From Cucumis sativus (Eukaryota; Streptophyta; Magnoliopsida; Cucurbitales; Cucurbitaceae), in NCBI RefSeq assembly GCF_000004075.3, contig NC_026655.2, forward strand, positions 24,227,489 through 24,291,488: DNA of 64,000 bases, given 5' to 3'. The position numbers were made by a program, and so were the translations under genes. The number at the start of each line of letters is the position of its first letter. Position 1 is the stretch's first letter. Shown here one piece after another: positions 49,101 to 62,689 of this stretch. The notes beneath the pieces are model-generated. The model did not search any database, was not told the DNA's origin, and was given only the letters and a program-made list of their open reading frames with translations.

Positions 49101-52100
49101 CTATCTTTTCTGTCCAATGTGGTTGATAGTGTTGGATCTGAGTCCCTCTACAAGAACCCATGGCGAGAAGCCTGAAATTCAAAATCATATACATATATCA
49201 TTTAACAAAACAATATAATTTTTTAGCTATACATACATATATACATCCTTCCAAAGTGTATATATACATCCTTCCAAAGTAATATTTTATCAGACTAATT
49301 GTTTGGTCCTAATTAAACTTTATAATGTCTCAAATATGGGTGTTTTTTATCTATTCACATTCTTTTAAGTTCAGAAACATATACTATACGTACAATCAAA
49401 ATTAAAGTTCAACAAACAACTCAATTAGTGGAGGCATACTAGTACTAAATATGTTGGAATGGTTTGAATGCACTATCTGACATTTCAAATTAACAAGTAT
49501 AAGGTTATTTAAAGGCGACACCAAGATGGGGATTGGGGGCACAATGTCCCTACGCTTAAGTTGATATTTCGCTATTAACATTTTAGCTTTAGGGTGTAGA
49601 GAAGTGCACTCTCTAATCCTAGAGACAATGCCTCTTGATCTGTAATTATCTAACATTTTCTTATTCTCTTCCTCTACGGTGCATGAGTGGACATAACTAT
49701 TATACTATTAGTAAATCATGTAAATTTGTATGTTAAATCTATTTCGTTTTAGGTTTTTAAGCTCATGTTTGACAAAAACACAAATTAATTAAAATTATAT
49801 TGAAAACTGAAGGAATTATTAACGCCTAAATGAAAGAGATTAATCCATAAGCAATACCTCCATCGTCAAGCACATATTCAAATTCTTCACCAAAGACCTC
49901 CATCCCTGAAATCTGAGAGCTCCCTTCACCTAAATTCTTCTTTTCCTCATAAACTTCATGGTCTTGGTTGAAAAATGATTCATCTGATCCCATGATCACT
50001 TTGCATGGCCACTCATTTACCTGTTTTCATATAATTAGAAAATCTTCTCAGTTCAAACCCATCATTTTCATCATATTTATACGGAAATTATAAAGTTTTA
50101 AAGTGTAGTTAACCTTTGGGATTTGTTCGTAAGTGGGAGGATTGACACACTCCTTTGCATGAGCAACCATCATTTCCCATGTTTTCTTTGGGACTTTGTT
50201 ACCAAGCAACTACACAAATTTGTAATACAACAACCAAAATTTTTATTTAGAAAAAAAACTTTTTAAAATAAAGTTAAGGTAATTACAAGGATTTTGAAGT
50301 TTCTGTGTAGACTAACCTTTTTCAAATTGGTACCATTTTTTTCATATGCCTTCAAGAAGTCACCCACGTTTTTTATATCATGCGAAGACAAACTTTTGTG
50401 ATACGTGCCATCTTTTCCAATCCCTTCCAATCGCCATACTTCATCTTCGCTACTTGGAGGGTGGTGCTTCTTGTTCACTATTATTATGACAAAAATAAAA
50501 CGAATTAGGAATACAAACAAGTTAATCAATGAGGTCATCACAATGTAAAGAGAATCTACATGTTCTCTTACAAGACAAAGCTGTTAGCTACATTGTGATC
50601 ACGATAGGCTAGTCAAATAGTTTTACCTTCGCCACGATGATCCATGACTCTAAAAGGTTGGGAGACAGCCATGCCAATTGGTGGAAACATTTTATCATCT
50701 TTAACCTTGAATGCCAAGCGGAATTTCTTGGATTTGATCCAACTGGAGTTGTCGGTGATGGACAAAGAGAGAATGGATGCAACCCCATCTTGCAACGTGA
50801 GGATGAGATCTTTACCAACCATTAAAGGCCTTTTGCCATCTCTTGCAGACAAAGCATAACAATGTTGTTGTTCACCCGAGCCACCATAATCACCATCAAG
50901 AAGTAAGAACTCGACTTCGGCCGAAGCAAGAAGGCCAAAGCAGATAATGACATTAGTTGTGGCATCAATAATGGCAACTTGCAAAGGCTCACCATTTTCT
51001 GCTTTTATTTGGTTGTTGGTGAAAATGACGGAAGCTGGTTCATTCAAAAACACTAACTTGTACTTCCCTATTCCACCCTCATTAGTTACTTCCTCTCCTT
51101 TCCCCTTTCCTTTTCTATTTACATACAAAACAACACAGAAGGAAATTTAGCCTAATTAAGTCAAATTTTTGTCACTTGTTATGGAATTGAAAAATAAAGA
51201 AAAGTAAAGCAATAGAGAATCAACCGGCATATTAAGGTGCAAACCGATATAAATACATTCAAATTGAAGTATACAATTTCTATTCAAATTAAAAGAAGGT
51301 TTACTTATGTCTTAGATGGTCTATATATATACATATGTACATTTTAGGTTCTAAGTGGGTCGATATAGATATGTCCATATGTGTATGCATACATATATTT
51401 TAGATTTTAGGTTGGTTGGTCTATGTGTACATGTGTACATGTGATGTACTTTAGGTTTAGGTTATTGATATCTATACATATGTACAGGTATATAGATATA
51501 GAAATATATATCATATACAATATAATCGGGTTGGGTCGGGTTAACTCAAATCCCTTACTTGTACGATTTTTTTAACACCCCTAATTTGCCATGGTTCACT
51601 AACAAATCATAGTGTACATGTTAATTTACTACTTCCATAAATAGAGGAAGAGAATAATTTTATCAGAGAAAAGATTTCCGAAACAGATAAGATGTGTTTA
51701 CACAGTTAAAGAGATAACACACTTCTTTAAACCAAGTCAAAACTGTAAATAAAATAAATATAAGAAATATGCTTTCAACTTCCAAAAAATAAACAACCAC
51801 ATAAATAATAAATGAAACCAACTATTAGATTTACGTGATTAAATAATAGTAGTATGTTAGCTACATTCATGAGTAGAGACTCTTCTTGAGATAGAGAGAG
51901 ATTATATATATTTATGGCATTGATCTTCTTAATAAAAACAACTAGACCCCTACTTGGTCATTCAAAACTCCATATAATAAATTGAAGACTATCCAAATAT
52001 TTTAGAAGTAATTAAACTTTCTGAAAATAAATTCAAAGGTATGCATCCCAATACTTGGGTTTTTAAAAACTGAACTTATAAAAGAATCTCTCCTATGAGC

Positions 52101-53268
52101 TATTTTGTTTGGTTATTATTCGTTATTATTCATTATTATTCTAATTTTAATTTTTAGCATTGACTAAAACTTCGAATGTATATTCTACACTTGTTAAATC
52201 ATTGTAAATAAATGGTAAGGAAACACACACAACTGTCACTAAAACAGTAAACTATCTTGAAAAATTTGCCTAAACCATTACAAACTAAAGTGGTTCATGG
52301 AGGAAAGGAAAGGAAAGGAAAGGAAAGAAAGTAATTAAAGTTAAAGAAAAAACAGTGTTTTTTAAAACCAAAACAAAATAAAATTACCATAAAGATCAGA
52401 TCCATTGGAATATGAAAATACTAACCTCAGTGATTCTAAAAGATGGGGAGGGAAGTGAACTTCCAAGACTTTTTCCATTTCCACCCTTACCTAATTACAA
52501 AAAGTAATAAATAAAAAGAAACAAACATGGATAGATGTGAGAGAGATCAAGAGGTCCACATTCAACTTTTTCAATCTTAGCACAAACATATACGATACTA
52601 GAACTTTAAAATAGAGAGTTGTAAAGAATATAAAATAATACCAATTCTTTCACAACTGGTTTCATCATTGAAGATAGAATTTCAGCAAACCCATGCTCAA
52701 CAGCTACAGATCCATCTTCAAAACTATCAAAAAAAAAAAAAAAAAAAACAAGAAAGATAAAAAACCTAGAAATATTAACGCAAGAAAATAAAAGATCAGA
52801 CAACAAAAGTTACCGATTTTCTTTTAACAAGGTACTAAAAGAAATGGAAAAGATTTTAACTGGTTAACAGATTCTTAGCATCTTCGTCCTACTGAATCCA
52901 ATAGTGACTCAATCTAAAAGATAACAATATCACCAGATCCAATCGAAAATACTAACAAAATCAAACAGTAAAACAATCAAAAGCTCAAATATAGCTCATC
53001 TGGGGAAATCATATAACATCGATCATACGATCAAAAGTTTGATCTTGATCACTTGTCAAGCTAAAAAAAAGAAAAAAAAAAGGATTATAAACCCTGTTAC
53101 AGTTCAAATCTTCACTCCAGATAGCAGTGAACTGATGAAAAAAAAAAACGGAAAACAGATAAGAGCGATCGGAGAGAAACCGAACCTAGTCTGAAGAGAA
53201 AAGCAAGCTCTTTTGCTGGGCGGAGAGTTCCAGTCATCGTAAGGAGATTTGTTGTTGTTGTTGTTCAT
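49101..53268 (-). CDS. CBP60-like protein, diverged copy D
   Basis: Eight-exon model: 53186-53268, 52642-52723, 52426-52490, 50627-51114, 50317-50477, 50114-50209, 49858-50020 and 49101-49171 (stop at 49101-49103), predicted 402 aa. All junctions are GT-AG and all phases agree. The protein opens MNNNNNKSPYDDWNSPPSKR. Exons 2-3 encode FAEILSSMMKPVVKELV and VEMEKVLEVHFPPHLLESL, the CBP60 N-terminal helix region. Exon 4 holds GKRPLMVGKDLILTLQDGV and ITDNSSWIKSKKFRL. Exon 5 encodes KKHHPPSSEDEVWRLEGIGKDG, and exon 6 LLGNKVPKKTWEMMVAHAKECV, closest to the canonical CBP60 form of the four copies. The short tail, ending NTINHIGQKR, is on its own small exon. Introns 1 and 3 are long; intron 3 contains (GGAAA)n at about 52302-52327 and dispersed TACATATGTAC words. 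It is probably a functional CBP60a-size family member; the exact orthologue cannot be called here. Confidence 0.9.
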
Positions 53269-55404
53269 GTTGTCGATGCCTTTGCGATCTATTTCTCTTT
53301 CTTTTTCCAAAGAAAAAGCCCACAACTTGAAAATCAAATATTTGAGAAATTTCAAGTGATGTGGTGAAAATTAGTGAGAGGGGAGGAGAGTTGGGTTTTA
53401 TGGAATCGATGAAAGGAAAATCAGCCATAAGAGAGAGCTTTTTGTTTTAGCAATACACAAAGAGAAACTCCAGAAATTGTTGAGAAATTTTCAGACGACT
53501 TACACATAATCTACACGTATGTGCTTCTTCTAACCTGCTACCGGCTAAGCGTGTACTCCCCACTCATCAAAATTACCTTTTCTTTTTCATTTTTTGTTCC
53601 AACTCTTTCTTATGTTTCAAATAATTAATTTCTTTGGGCCATACCAGTTTTTCTTCTTCTTCTTCTTTCTTTTCTTTTCTTTCCTTCTTTCTTTTCTTGA
53701 AGTACACAAATTGGCCGGTAGGTGATTTGAAAAACCACAGATCGTCTCTCTCAATTACTAAAACATTGTATATGCCAATTTAGTTGTGATTGCTTTTGTT
53801 GAGTTTTGTATGTTGGAAGTGTAATCATCCCACCAACTTGAGAAAAGGCGTTTAAGAGGAGTGATGTGCTCCAAACACTATAAAAAGAAAACGAAAAAAA
53901 GCGTGTTATCTAGCACACAATGTTGCAACGTCTCCAGGAACATATAATAAAACACAAATAAGAAAACATAAAAAGAACAAAAGATTTTTAATTTATCAAC
54001 CCAATTCAGTTAAATTTCAACCTATGTGTAGGAACAATGTAATTAGAAAATATAACTTCACTAATGTAAAGTCAAGCAATTATAATGATATACTAATTTG
54101 TAAATATACTCAACAATTATAGTGATACACAAATAGCCTAAAACTTAGTGAATGAACACTTGGAGGACAACCCAAAAGTGTGAGACTCCCTCTCAACATG
54201 AACGTTTATCTTTCTAGCTTCAAATGATGACTACTTCACTTGAAATACTTAGGCTGTCCTAAGTAATAAGAGAATCACAAGGATTCGAGACAACAAAAAG
54301 CTTCTTCTCAAAAAATAGGCAACGTCTAGAACAATCAATGTCTTTAGAATCTAGTAACCCTAAAACAAACAAAAACACCCTATATAAAAAGCAAGAGAAT
54401 AAATGATAAACAACTCAATAAGTCAACTAGCCTAGCTTCGAGGAATATTGATCAAGAACAAGGAAGAAGCACTAGATTACCAACAAAATGAGCCTGTATA
54501 ATTTTCAGTTTAACTCTAGTTAAATTTACCTTTTCTTCTTTTTTTCTTTTTTTGTATTCTTCTATTTGAGAGTGAGGAAAATAGCTCAAATGCATTGGAG
54601 AAGTGTTTTGTTTGTTATTGGAGTTTAAGGAGAGTTTTGTGTGTGATTGTAGTATTTCTTATCATAGTTTAAAAAAAAAAAAAAAATTGTCTTGATTTTG
54701 TTCTCCAAATTTGGTTTTTTCTACTTCTAAATATACACACTTTTATGTTGTTTATTATGGTTCTAAATATTCATTTTGTCTATTTTTCTTCTAAATACAG
54801 TAGTAGTATTGTTCATATTCATATCAATGTTATTTATAGTTTTTTTATAGATTATAATAGTTGCTTGGCTTAAATGATAAAAGTACATCACATGGTTCAT
54901 AATTAATTAATATAGGATGACATTGATATATTTACGAAAACAATTATTTAAAACAATCACCCATCAATTAATATGAAAATAAAAATATTTAGGTACAATA
55001 AAAATTAAATTATTAATATTATATTAATTGTGTTTCTAGTTTTAAATAAATATCTCGATATTTGAGAATGACACAAATTATAAAGTTGTCAATACACCAT
55101 TAAATTTTTAATTATAGAATTAGAATCACAAATTTATACCATTTAATTTCACAATCTACTGTAGTTTGAAACTTTAATATTTGTATAAACTTGAGAGCTT
55201 AACTTTTTACTCTAAAGAATATAATTATAAATATTCCTATAGTTTATAGGGGTTGCTTTTACAATTTTCTTTATCTTTTTCTTCCCCCTTGAAGAAAGGG
55301 TTTGGAGAGGTGTAAAAAATGACAAATTGAGAGACTAATATACATAATATTAACTAAAAGAACAACAATATAATGGCCAACCAATGTGGCAGTCAAATTG
55401 TCAC
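53269..55404. other. CBP60-D 5' region and intergenic DNA
   Basis: The leader of copy D lies in about 53269-53480 on the minus strand, and a TTC-rich tract at 53650-53700 precedes it. From 53750 to 55404 no gene is seen; the DNA is AT-rich. Confidence 0.45.
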
Positions 55405-56050
55405 CTTTTCTAAGTAAAGAGGGTTTGGTGAGATCACTAATCTAAATAAACTTTAAAAATTATATTTGAAAAAAAATAAACTATTTATATACCTAAACTC
55501 TAAAACTTTTTTTAGAAGGAAACCGAACCAAATCATTCTAAGAAGCAACTTAGAAAGAGTGGGCATATCTATTAAATTAGAGAAGAATTACAAAAGAGAA
55601 GCCTAAAACGACCTAATCTAACAAAGCCCCTATAATAACCTAAACTCTAAAATTTATATCACTTGCAGTATTCATAATCAATTTATGTATCCATATATTA
55701 CTGACTTATACCCATTACATATATTTTCAATTAATTTTGTTTAATTAAAATCAATTCAATAAAATAATTCCTTTTCAAATTATTTACAAAAGTTGTAGTT
55801 ACAAAATTTGGTTTCAACATTTTTTGTCCAATATAATATTAATCTTATATTTAAACAGCTCATATATACAAAACCTTAAAATAAAATTGAATTAAATTGA
55901 TAACCCATATCCCTTTTTTCTTATTTTCAAAATTTAAGAAATGTTTCAAAATTGAGGTTGAATAATTGTTTTATTTGATTAATTATAATTATTTGAAAAA
56001 AAAGTTAGAATCTTTCTAGTTTGTACATTTTACTTAAATACTAATAGCAT
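55405..56050 (+). repeat. Arm 2 of inverted duplication, with LINE insert
   Basis: Matches the reverse complement of 47680-48200. It is interrupted by a 132-bp LINE 3' end at 55506-55637. Confidence 0.7.
55506..55637 (-). mobile_element. 132-bp 5'-truncated LINE with target-site duplication
   Basis: Flanked by an exact 15-bp direct repeat ACCTAAACTCTAAAA (55491-55505 and 55638-55652). On the minus strand it ends in an A run beside the left repeat, as target-primed reverse transcription leaves. Its sequence (GAAGCCTAAAACGACCTAATC) matches the 3' end of the LINE at 57330-57400. Confidence 0.85.
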
Positions 56051-57022
56051 GTGTTCCCAAATACATATTATTTTAACATGAGTTCATAAAGTCTATATTA
56101 TTTTTGGAGTGTATAATATGCTTTAAGTTGAAGTTTAAACTTTATGTTTTTTTTATTTTTTTTTTACAATAGGATAGGAGATTTGGATCTCAGTAGATAC
56201 AAACCATGGTTGAGTTAAACTCTTATTAAAAAATTAGGTAGTTGATTTGTTGGTTTAATACAAAGTTATTTATGATTATAGGGTTGTTTTAAATTTTTTT
56301 AATGAGTACTAATACCTAGAATGTTACATTAATTTGTAAAAAGAAACAAAAATATTTATTCTACCAATTTTTAAAAATGGATGAAATTAGATTAAAATTT
56401 TATGTCAAAGTTGATATAAACCTAGCAAATTCAAGATCAAGGTGAAATTTTAATTTATTTGTGATGAGAGATTAGATAATTGAAAGAGATGCTCAGCAAA
56501 GAAATAGAAATATATTTATGTGGTCTAAGATTATCATCCAAAAAATCATACACCACTACCTCACCTTTGACTTTTCAATCTTCTTTTAATTACTTTTTCC
56601 AATATTCAAAACTAGGATAAGCTCAACAGTCTTAATCAAATTAATTAATCCAATCAAACAATTTTATATACTTTTTCAATATTCAAAACTGAATTGGATA
56701 AGAACGACACACAAGCAATTGCAAAGTAACTTTCAATGTTACCAAAAACAAAACAAAAGTAATAGAAAAGTAGGCTTTGCCTCAGACAAATTTATGAATC
56801 TTCCACATTTTACCATGACCAAGAGAATGAAGTTGGAGAATTCAAAACACAAATTTCGTAATCATTTGTATACGTTGTTTGTTTATTAAACCATATTTCC
56901 TTTGGCTTAGTATGATCTATATATGACCTAAAAGGGGGGAGTATTTTAATTATAAAGAAGAGGGTCTCATTTTAGTTGGTGTTACATAAAGAATATAAAA
57001 TGAAGTGAATCTTTATACTAAA

Positions 57023-57140
57023 TCCCTTGAGTTTGAATGCTAATTAACTTTGTGTTGAGCCCTTGATCATAGTGTTGGGTGTGAGTGCTTCTCTAGTAAA
57101 ACATAATGGTGAGAATGCTGCAATTAAAAATCGTATAAAC
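57023..57140 (-). pseudogene. Relic last exon of a fifth CBP60 copy
   Basis: The plus-strand words CTTGAGTTTGAATGCTA and TAGTGTTGG(G/A)T recur in the same order as in the last exon of copy D (49085-49171), and the acceptor context before the exon is kept (TTGCAG here, TTTCAG in D). The reading frame is decayed and no upstream CBP60 exon is found; a LINE begins 120 bp further on. This is therefore probably the remnant of an older duplicate. Confidence 0.6.
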
Positions 57141-57257
57141 ATATTATTTCACTTTCAACTTTGTGTTTAATTATTTGATCCCTAAATTTTCAAATGGTAT
57201 ATAAAGATGTTTTACCTATATATATTTTGAAATTCGTGAGTAAGGCAACAAATTATT

Positions 57258-57965
57258 TATAATTTTTTTAAAAAAGAAAACCGAACCCTTCCAACTAGGA
57301 AAGAACTAAAATGGAGGCCATTATCTATTAAGAGAGAGATGAGTTACAAGGTTGTAGGCTAGAGGGAAGCCTAAAACAACCTAATCTAACAAAACTCTAA
57401 AGTTTAGAGAAATGGTAGTAAGATCATACTGTTTACAAGAAGTATGACGCCTTGACCAAACTTCGATCAAATTACAAATATCTTTCCACAAGTTAACAAT
57501 GGAATTTGATTTTTCCTTAAAGATTCTATTTTTTCTTTCTATCCATACAGTCCAAAATAGGCCAGCTACCACATTGAATCTAATGACTTTTTTTCTGCTT
57601 GTTTGCTTCAGTTTGGAAACGCTTCTACTTAGTGAAGTAAAATTGTTGATATTTACAGAATCCCCCATAATTTCAGACATTTTGTTTCATAATGATTTTG
57701 TAATTTTGCAGTCTAGGAGGAGATAATCAACGTCTTCACTACTTGCATAGCATAAAATACACCTGTTTGGGTTCAGATACATGGACGGGCACTTTTTTTT
57801 AATTACTTCCAAGGTATTTATTTTTCTATGAAAAACGGTCCATAGAGAGAATGTACATTTTTTTGGTACTACGGAAGTCCAAATCGTTTCGAAAATTTGG
57901 AGGTAATCATGTCCAAAATGGTGTTGTTGAGTGTCTTGCAATGTCATATTTGTAATTGATGTTAC
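57258..57965 (-). mobile_element. 5'-truncated LINE (zf-RVT and C-terminal tail)
   Basis: The minus strand encodes CTFSLWTVFHRKINTLE, NPNRCILCYASSEDVDYLLLDC (zinc-binding RT-associated domain) and FWTVWIERKNRIFKEK, the same domain order as at 44566-45045 but clearly diverged. One frameshift joins the two frames near 57690. A short T/A run lies at the left end. No target duplication was confirmed. Confidence 0.75.
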
Positions 57966-60900
57966 TAAAGTCTGGAAAAAACCTTAAAACCCTAAACCTA
58001 AAGTTATATCCTAAAACAATATGTCGATATTTCTACCTTGTATGGGTTCGATCAAGTGGATTAATATTTCTGTTATATCGTAGAATAATCTACTAAACAT
58101 AAACAAAATAAGCAACAAAACGTCATTAATGTAAATATAATATAAACAATGGACATGTTAACTTGTTTAAAACTAATTTATTTTAGATGAATAACTATGA
58201 ACCAACTTAACTTAAACAAATTGTCGATAACTCGACTCAACTCCATAAATTATTTGAATTATTAGGTTAACACCCTAAATTCAAGCTTCAAATATGAGTC
58301 TTAACGTGATTAAGGGTTCGATTTTCCACCTTTTCACCCCACTCCTTTGAAATGAAAAATATTGTATCGATTAATTAACTTAGTGGAACAAAAGAAAGAA
58401 ATATTCTTTTAATTAAAGAGATATATTAAGTAGATTTTTAAAAAAAAAAAACTCACAAGATGGCATGGGAGTATGAAATGTTTGTCCCAATAATCTTGAA
58501 ACATGCAAAAATATTAATATATAAATCTTCATAAACCCTCTCTTACTGCTTAGAACAGTGTGTTTTAGGGTTTTATATTTGTGGTTTTGTTCTTCTTAAT
58601 TTTGTTTGTTGTTGTGTGCATGTGGTTGAAACATAGAACAACCAACTTCTATCACTTTATAAAGTTAGCATATAGATTTTAAATATATATATACATATAT
58701 ATAATATACCCAATTGTATTTCGTTTTAAAACTTCCTTTAAATGGTCATTGTCACTCACACCCTTAAACTTAAAATTATAAATAATCGAAATACCTTCGT
58801 CATTTGTATATAGAACATGTGACTGAATGACGACAAGCACTTCATTTCAAAAATAATTGTTGAACTTTCCAAAGTTGCATTAATTAATAATCTTAACCTT
58901 CACCTCAACTTCTAATCTCTTTTATACAGTATATACCTTATTAGCTTATTTTGGCTTACCATAACGATTGAAATAATTATTTTTAAATATAATCTATTAA
59001 TATCTATTCCCGTTCATCGCTAATAAACAATAATATTTTTAACAATTTTTCATTTAAAACAAATATCCTTCCTTTTCAGCATTGTTTGGTTTTAACAACT
59101 ATAAAAAGTAGATTTTAGGGGTAAAATTTGGCTAACGATTCAATTTTATTTAAAAAAATATTGTAATTCTGGTAAGTTGAAAGAAAAAAAAAGCTTAATT
59201 TTTAAATATGAATAAAAAACAATAATAACACTATCAAATAAGACTTAAATTATTTAAATATGTTTGGAAGTGATTTTAAAATTGTTAAAAATATTTGCAA
59301 AAATCACTCTAAACCACATCCTTACTTCTTATCACATACTCACGTACTCGGTCTTGTTATGTTAAAATAATTTTTTAAAAAGAAAAGTTAGGGATATTTT
59401 TCATTATTTAGCCTGCATTGTTTTTTAAATTTTGGTGTTATGGATTCTTTGTAATAAAAGAGAAGTTACTATGGGTTGGTGATGGGAAGATGTTTGACTT
59501 CCTTCTAAATAGAACAAAAAGGAAACTCCGAATATTGTATATATCCAAATAAAAGATAAAAAGTTTATGAGTTTTATGTACATGGAAGATATTAGAAAAA
59601 TTGAAAAAGCTAACATAATTTTGGTTTTAACAGAAAATTAATAATTTTATTTTTCTTGAGGTCAGATTCTTCCTAATTTAGAAATCTTTGAACTAAAAAA
59701 TTTAAGTAGTTATGTTAATGATTAATATAACCATCATGTAGTTTGATCTAGGATTAATATTGTTTCAAGATGTCCTCAAGTTTAAAAATAGAACCTAAAA
59801 TAAAAACTAAAAACTAAGACCACTTTTTAGTCGGTTTTAGAAAAGTATCTTAGCCAATAAACGTGGTGGAAGCTCATCAATCACTTTCTTTAGGGTTAGC
59901 CATATATATAAAAGAAAATTATTGAACTTTTTCTTCAATAAGTTGAGTTCAACCACGACTTCTTGTTGCAATAAAAGACTTAATTCTTTATGTTTCATTT
60001 GGACGAAAAGGTTTGAAAGATATTTTGTGTATTGAAATGACTTGTTTGATGGAGACTTTGTGATCAAGCAATCAAGTATCTGTCAAACAAGTGAACCAAT
60101 AACCCTTTTAATTGGTCTATTGGATCACAAAGCATGAAAGAGCGCAAAAAAAAAAGTGTGTTAACATGGTTGAGATGTCTAAATGTCTAAATGCACGATC
60201 AAATCTAGAGAAAAAAGTGATGCAATAGAAAATAAATTTTCTACAAGAGAGAAAAAGAGTAAGAGGGGGAGAGATATGTAAAACAAAGAAAAAAATGAAC
60301 CATAAAGGACAGAATTGGAGAAAAAGAAGGTAGAAAAAACTAAGTTAATAAATTAGTGAGAAATTGAGAAATGTGGGGATGATAAAAAAATAAAAAAAAA
60401 AAACTTGAAGGCATGAATCAATCATTAGTTTATCAAATATTTTTGCTTCATTTAATAAATTAAAAAACAAGCTAAATGGCCACAATAAATGGGAAAGATA
60501 TATAATTTTTTAAAAGGAAACGACTCTGAGTCTCAATATTATCAATAATGATAATGATAATGAAAATTAAGAGAGAGAGTCCAAAGTACACAAGAGACAT
60601 AGAAAGAAAACGAGTGGAGGGGGAAATGAGCAGCCACATAATCATAGATATATAATTAACGAAATGATAGTTGTAGAACATTACTTGCATATATAAATCA
60701 ATCAAACAAGTTTCCCCTTGACCATTATGTATTAAAAACAAGAGTTGATCATACAAATTATAAGATAATATATGACCATTTGTTGGAGTTCACTTGGGTT
60801 TCGGCCTAACCTTGATCTGAAGTTTTTGATACTGAGTTTCATCATCCACTTCACAAATGTTTGAAGCTTCAGCTACATATTAAAAGATAAAATATATATA

Positions 60901-61320
60901 TAAAAAAAAAAAGCGTACTTCTTGGGCAACATTTGAGCTTAAGCTATATAACTCCTTGAGTTTTGGCTTTTCAACTCATATCGGTTCTTGACTTTTCAAA
61001 CTCAACATTGTAGTCCTGAGATTTTGGAAATACACTTTGTTATTTCATACTTTCAACTTTCAAAGCTCTAATTATTTTATATTTCATACTTTCAACTTTC
61101 AAAGCTCTAATTATTTTATATTTTTTTAAAAATCAATCTTATGTTAGACGGTGGGAATGAAAGTGATCAAACCTCTGACAATGAAAGTGATCAAACCTCT
61201 GACCTCGAAGTGCCAATATTACTGTTAGGCTAAAAATAATCACTTTTGACAAACTTTTAATTGGTTAGCTATATGCAAGTGACTAGAAAAATACACAACA
61301 CTTCTTGGTATTTTCGATAT
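57966..61320. other. AT-rich intergenic DNA
   Basis: No gene, RNA or transposon domain is recognisable. Small direct repeats occur at 61042-61119 (39-bp unit, twice). Short open frames (59425-59616, 59837-60067, 60472-60756) look random in composition. Confidence 0.4.
61042..61203 (+). repeat. Two short tandem duplications
   Basis: A 39-bp unit beginning ATTTCATACTTTCAAC occurs at 61042 and 61081. A 24-bp unit beginning AATGAAAGTGATCAAACC occurs at 61156 and 61180. Confidence 0.9.
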
Positions 61321-62689
61321 GACAAGAACAAAACTATATATCTCTCTCCTTTTCTCCACACCTCCCAGAAAGTTCTTAATCTCAACCTAAAAAGTGTTGG
61401 AAGATAAAAGGTGTTCTCAAAGTTTCTATGCAGTCATCTTAATCCATTATGCATAGAATAGAAGGAAAGGAGAGAGTGCATGGAGAGGTAGAAGAAGATG
61501 TAAAAGAACTACACAAACTCATTCTATTATCTCGACGATATGATATTTATTATTTGGAACAAAATTTTCATAGATTTGCTTTTCGATTCGCCCAAAAAAA
61601 AAAGCCTTCTACCAATGATGAAAATGATCTTCGCTTATATTTCATCAAGCTCTCAATTTCCCTACTAATGTGAAAAAAAAATGTATACATATAGGGGTAG
61701 TGGTATTATCTACCCCTGTTAGCAAGAAACTAAAAAAGCTCTCCAAGTGTGAGTGTCAAAACCCTCGGAGAAGTTTCTCCATAATTCTCTCTCCCTTCTA
61801 AACTCTAGCTCAATTCTCCATCATTTTCAATTACCTTTAAAAAATTCAGTATTGCAGTGCCATTTCTCAAATGAACCATTTTTATAATTTCTCAAGATCT
61901 TTGGGAGATCATTGAAGAAGACTATGAAGAACCCCTGTTGCACAAGGAAATGAAGGCACCTCAGAGCAGTCACCAGATCAAGAGAAGTGTGTGAGAAGAA
62001 TAAAAGGTGAAATGTTTTATCATCACGGGTCTTAGGACGTTTGAGAAATTATAAAAATGGTATTATTCAACTATTAGACGTATTTAAATAATAATAATAC
62101 ATATAATTAAAGTGGGGACTATGTATGTGGATAAATAATTTACCACATTAAGTTAATTCATTAGATTGAACCCTATTATGTGATATATTTAATCAAGGCC
62201 CTAGATTCATAATTGAATATGAACCAAATGGGTAGAATAGATTCATAATTGAATATGAACCAAATGGGTAGAAACTCACTTCTAGATTGATTAAGATTTA
62301 ATGGGAACCATAATTGAACTAGTACATAAAGAGAGCTAAGGACGATGGTCTCCAATATACCAGAAAAATAAGCAGCAATGTTTCTTTATCCCATCTAGAG
62401 AGATCCCACCAAGAGCGTTCGAATTTGGAGTTTTGGTTGAAGACAATAGTATACTCATCATTAACCTTTCAACGGAATCCAGTAAGTTACTCTTAACAAT
62501 TTGGTATGAATGATCATGGGATTAATCAATTCAATATAGATTTAAAGTAATTATTCTAACATCAACAAGGTATAAGTCTATTGATAGCACTAAAAATGTG
62601 TTATCTAGCTCAGCCTAATTTGAGATCATTCCATGATTTTACGTTCGTTCTTATTTGGATATCTTAATGGATATTTTATAGGTTTTAAG
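61321..62689. other. Intergenic DNA with a 36-bp duplication
   Basis: Unassigned. A 36-bp unit beginning TAGATTCATAATTGAATATG occurs at 62202-62237 and 62238-62273. The open frame 61449-61673 has no recognisable domain. Confidence 0.4.
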
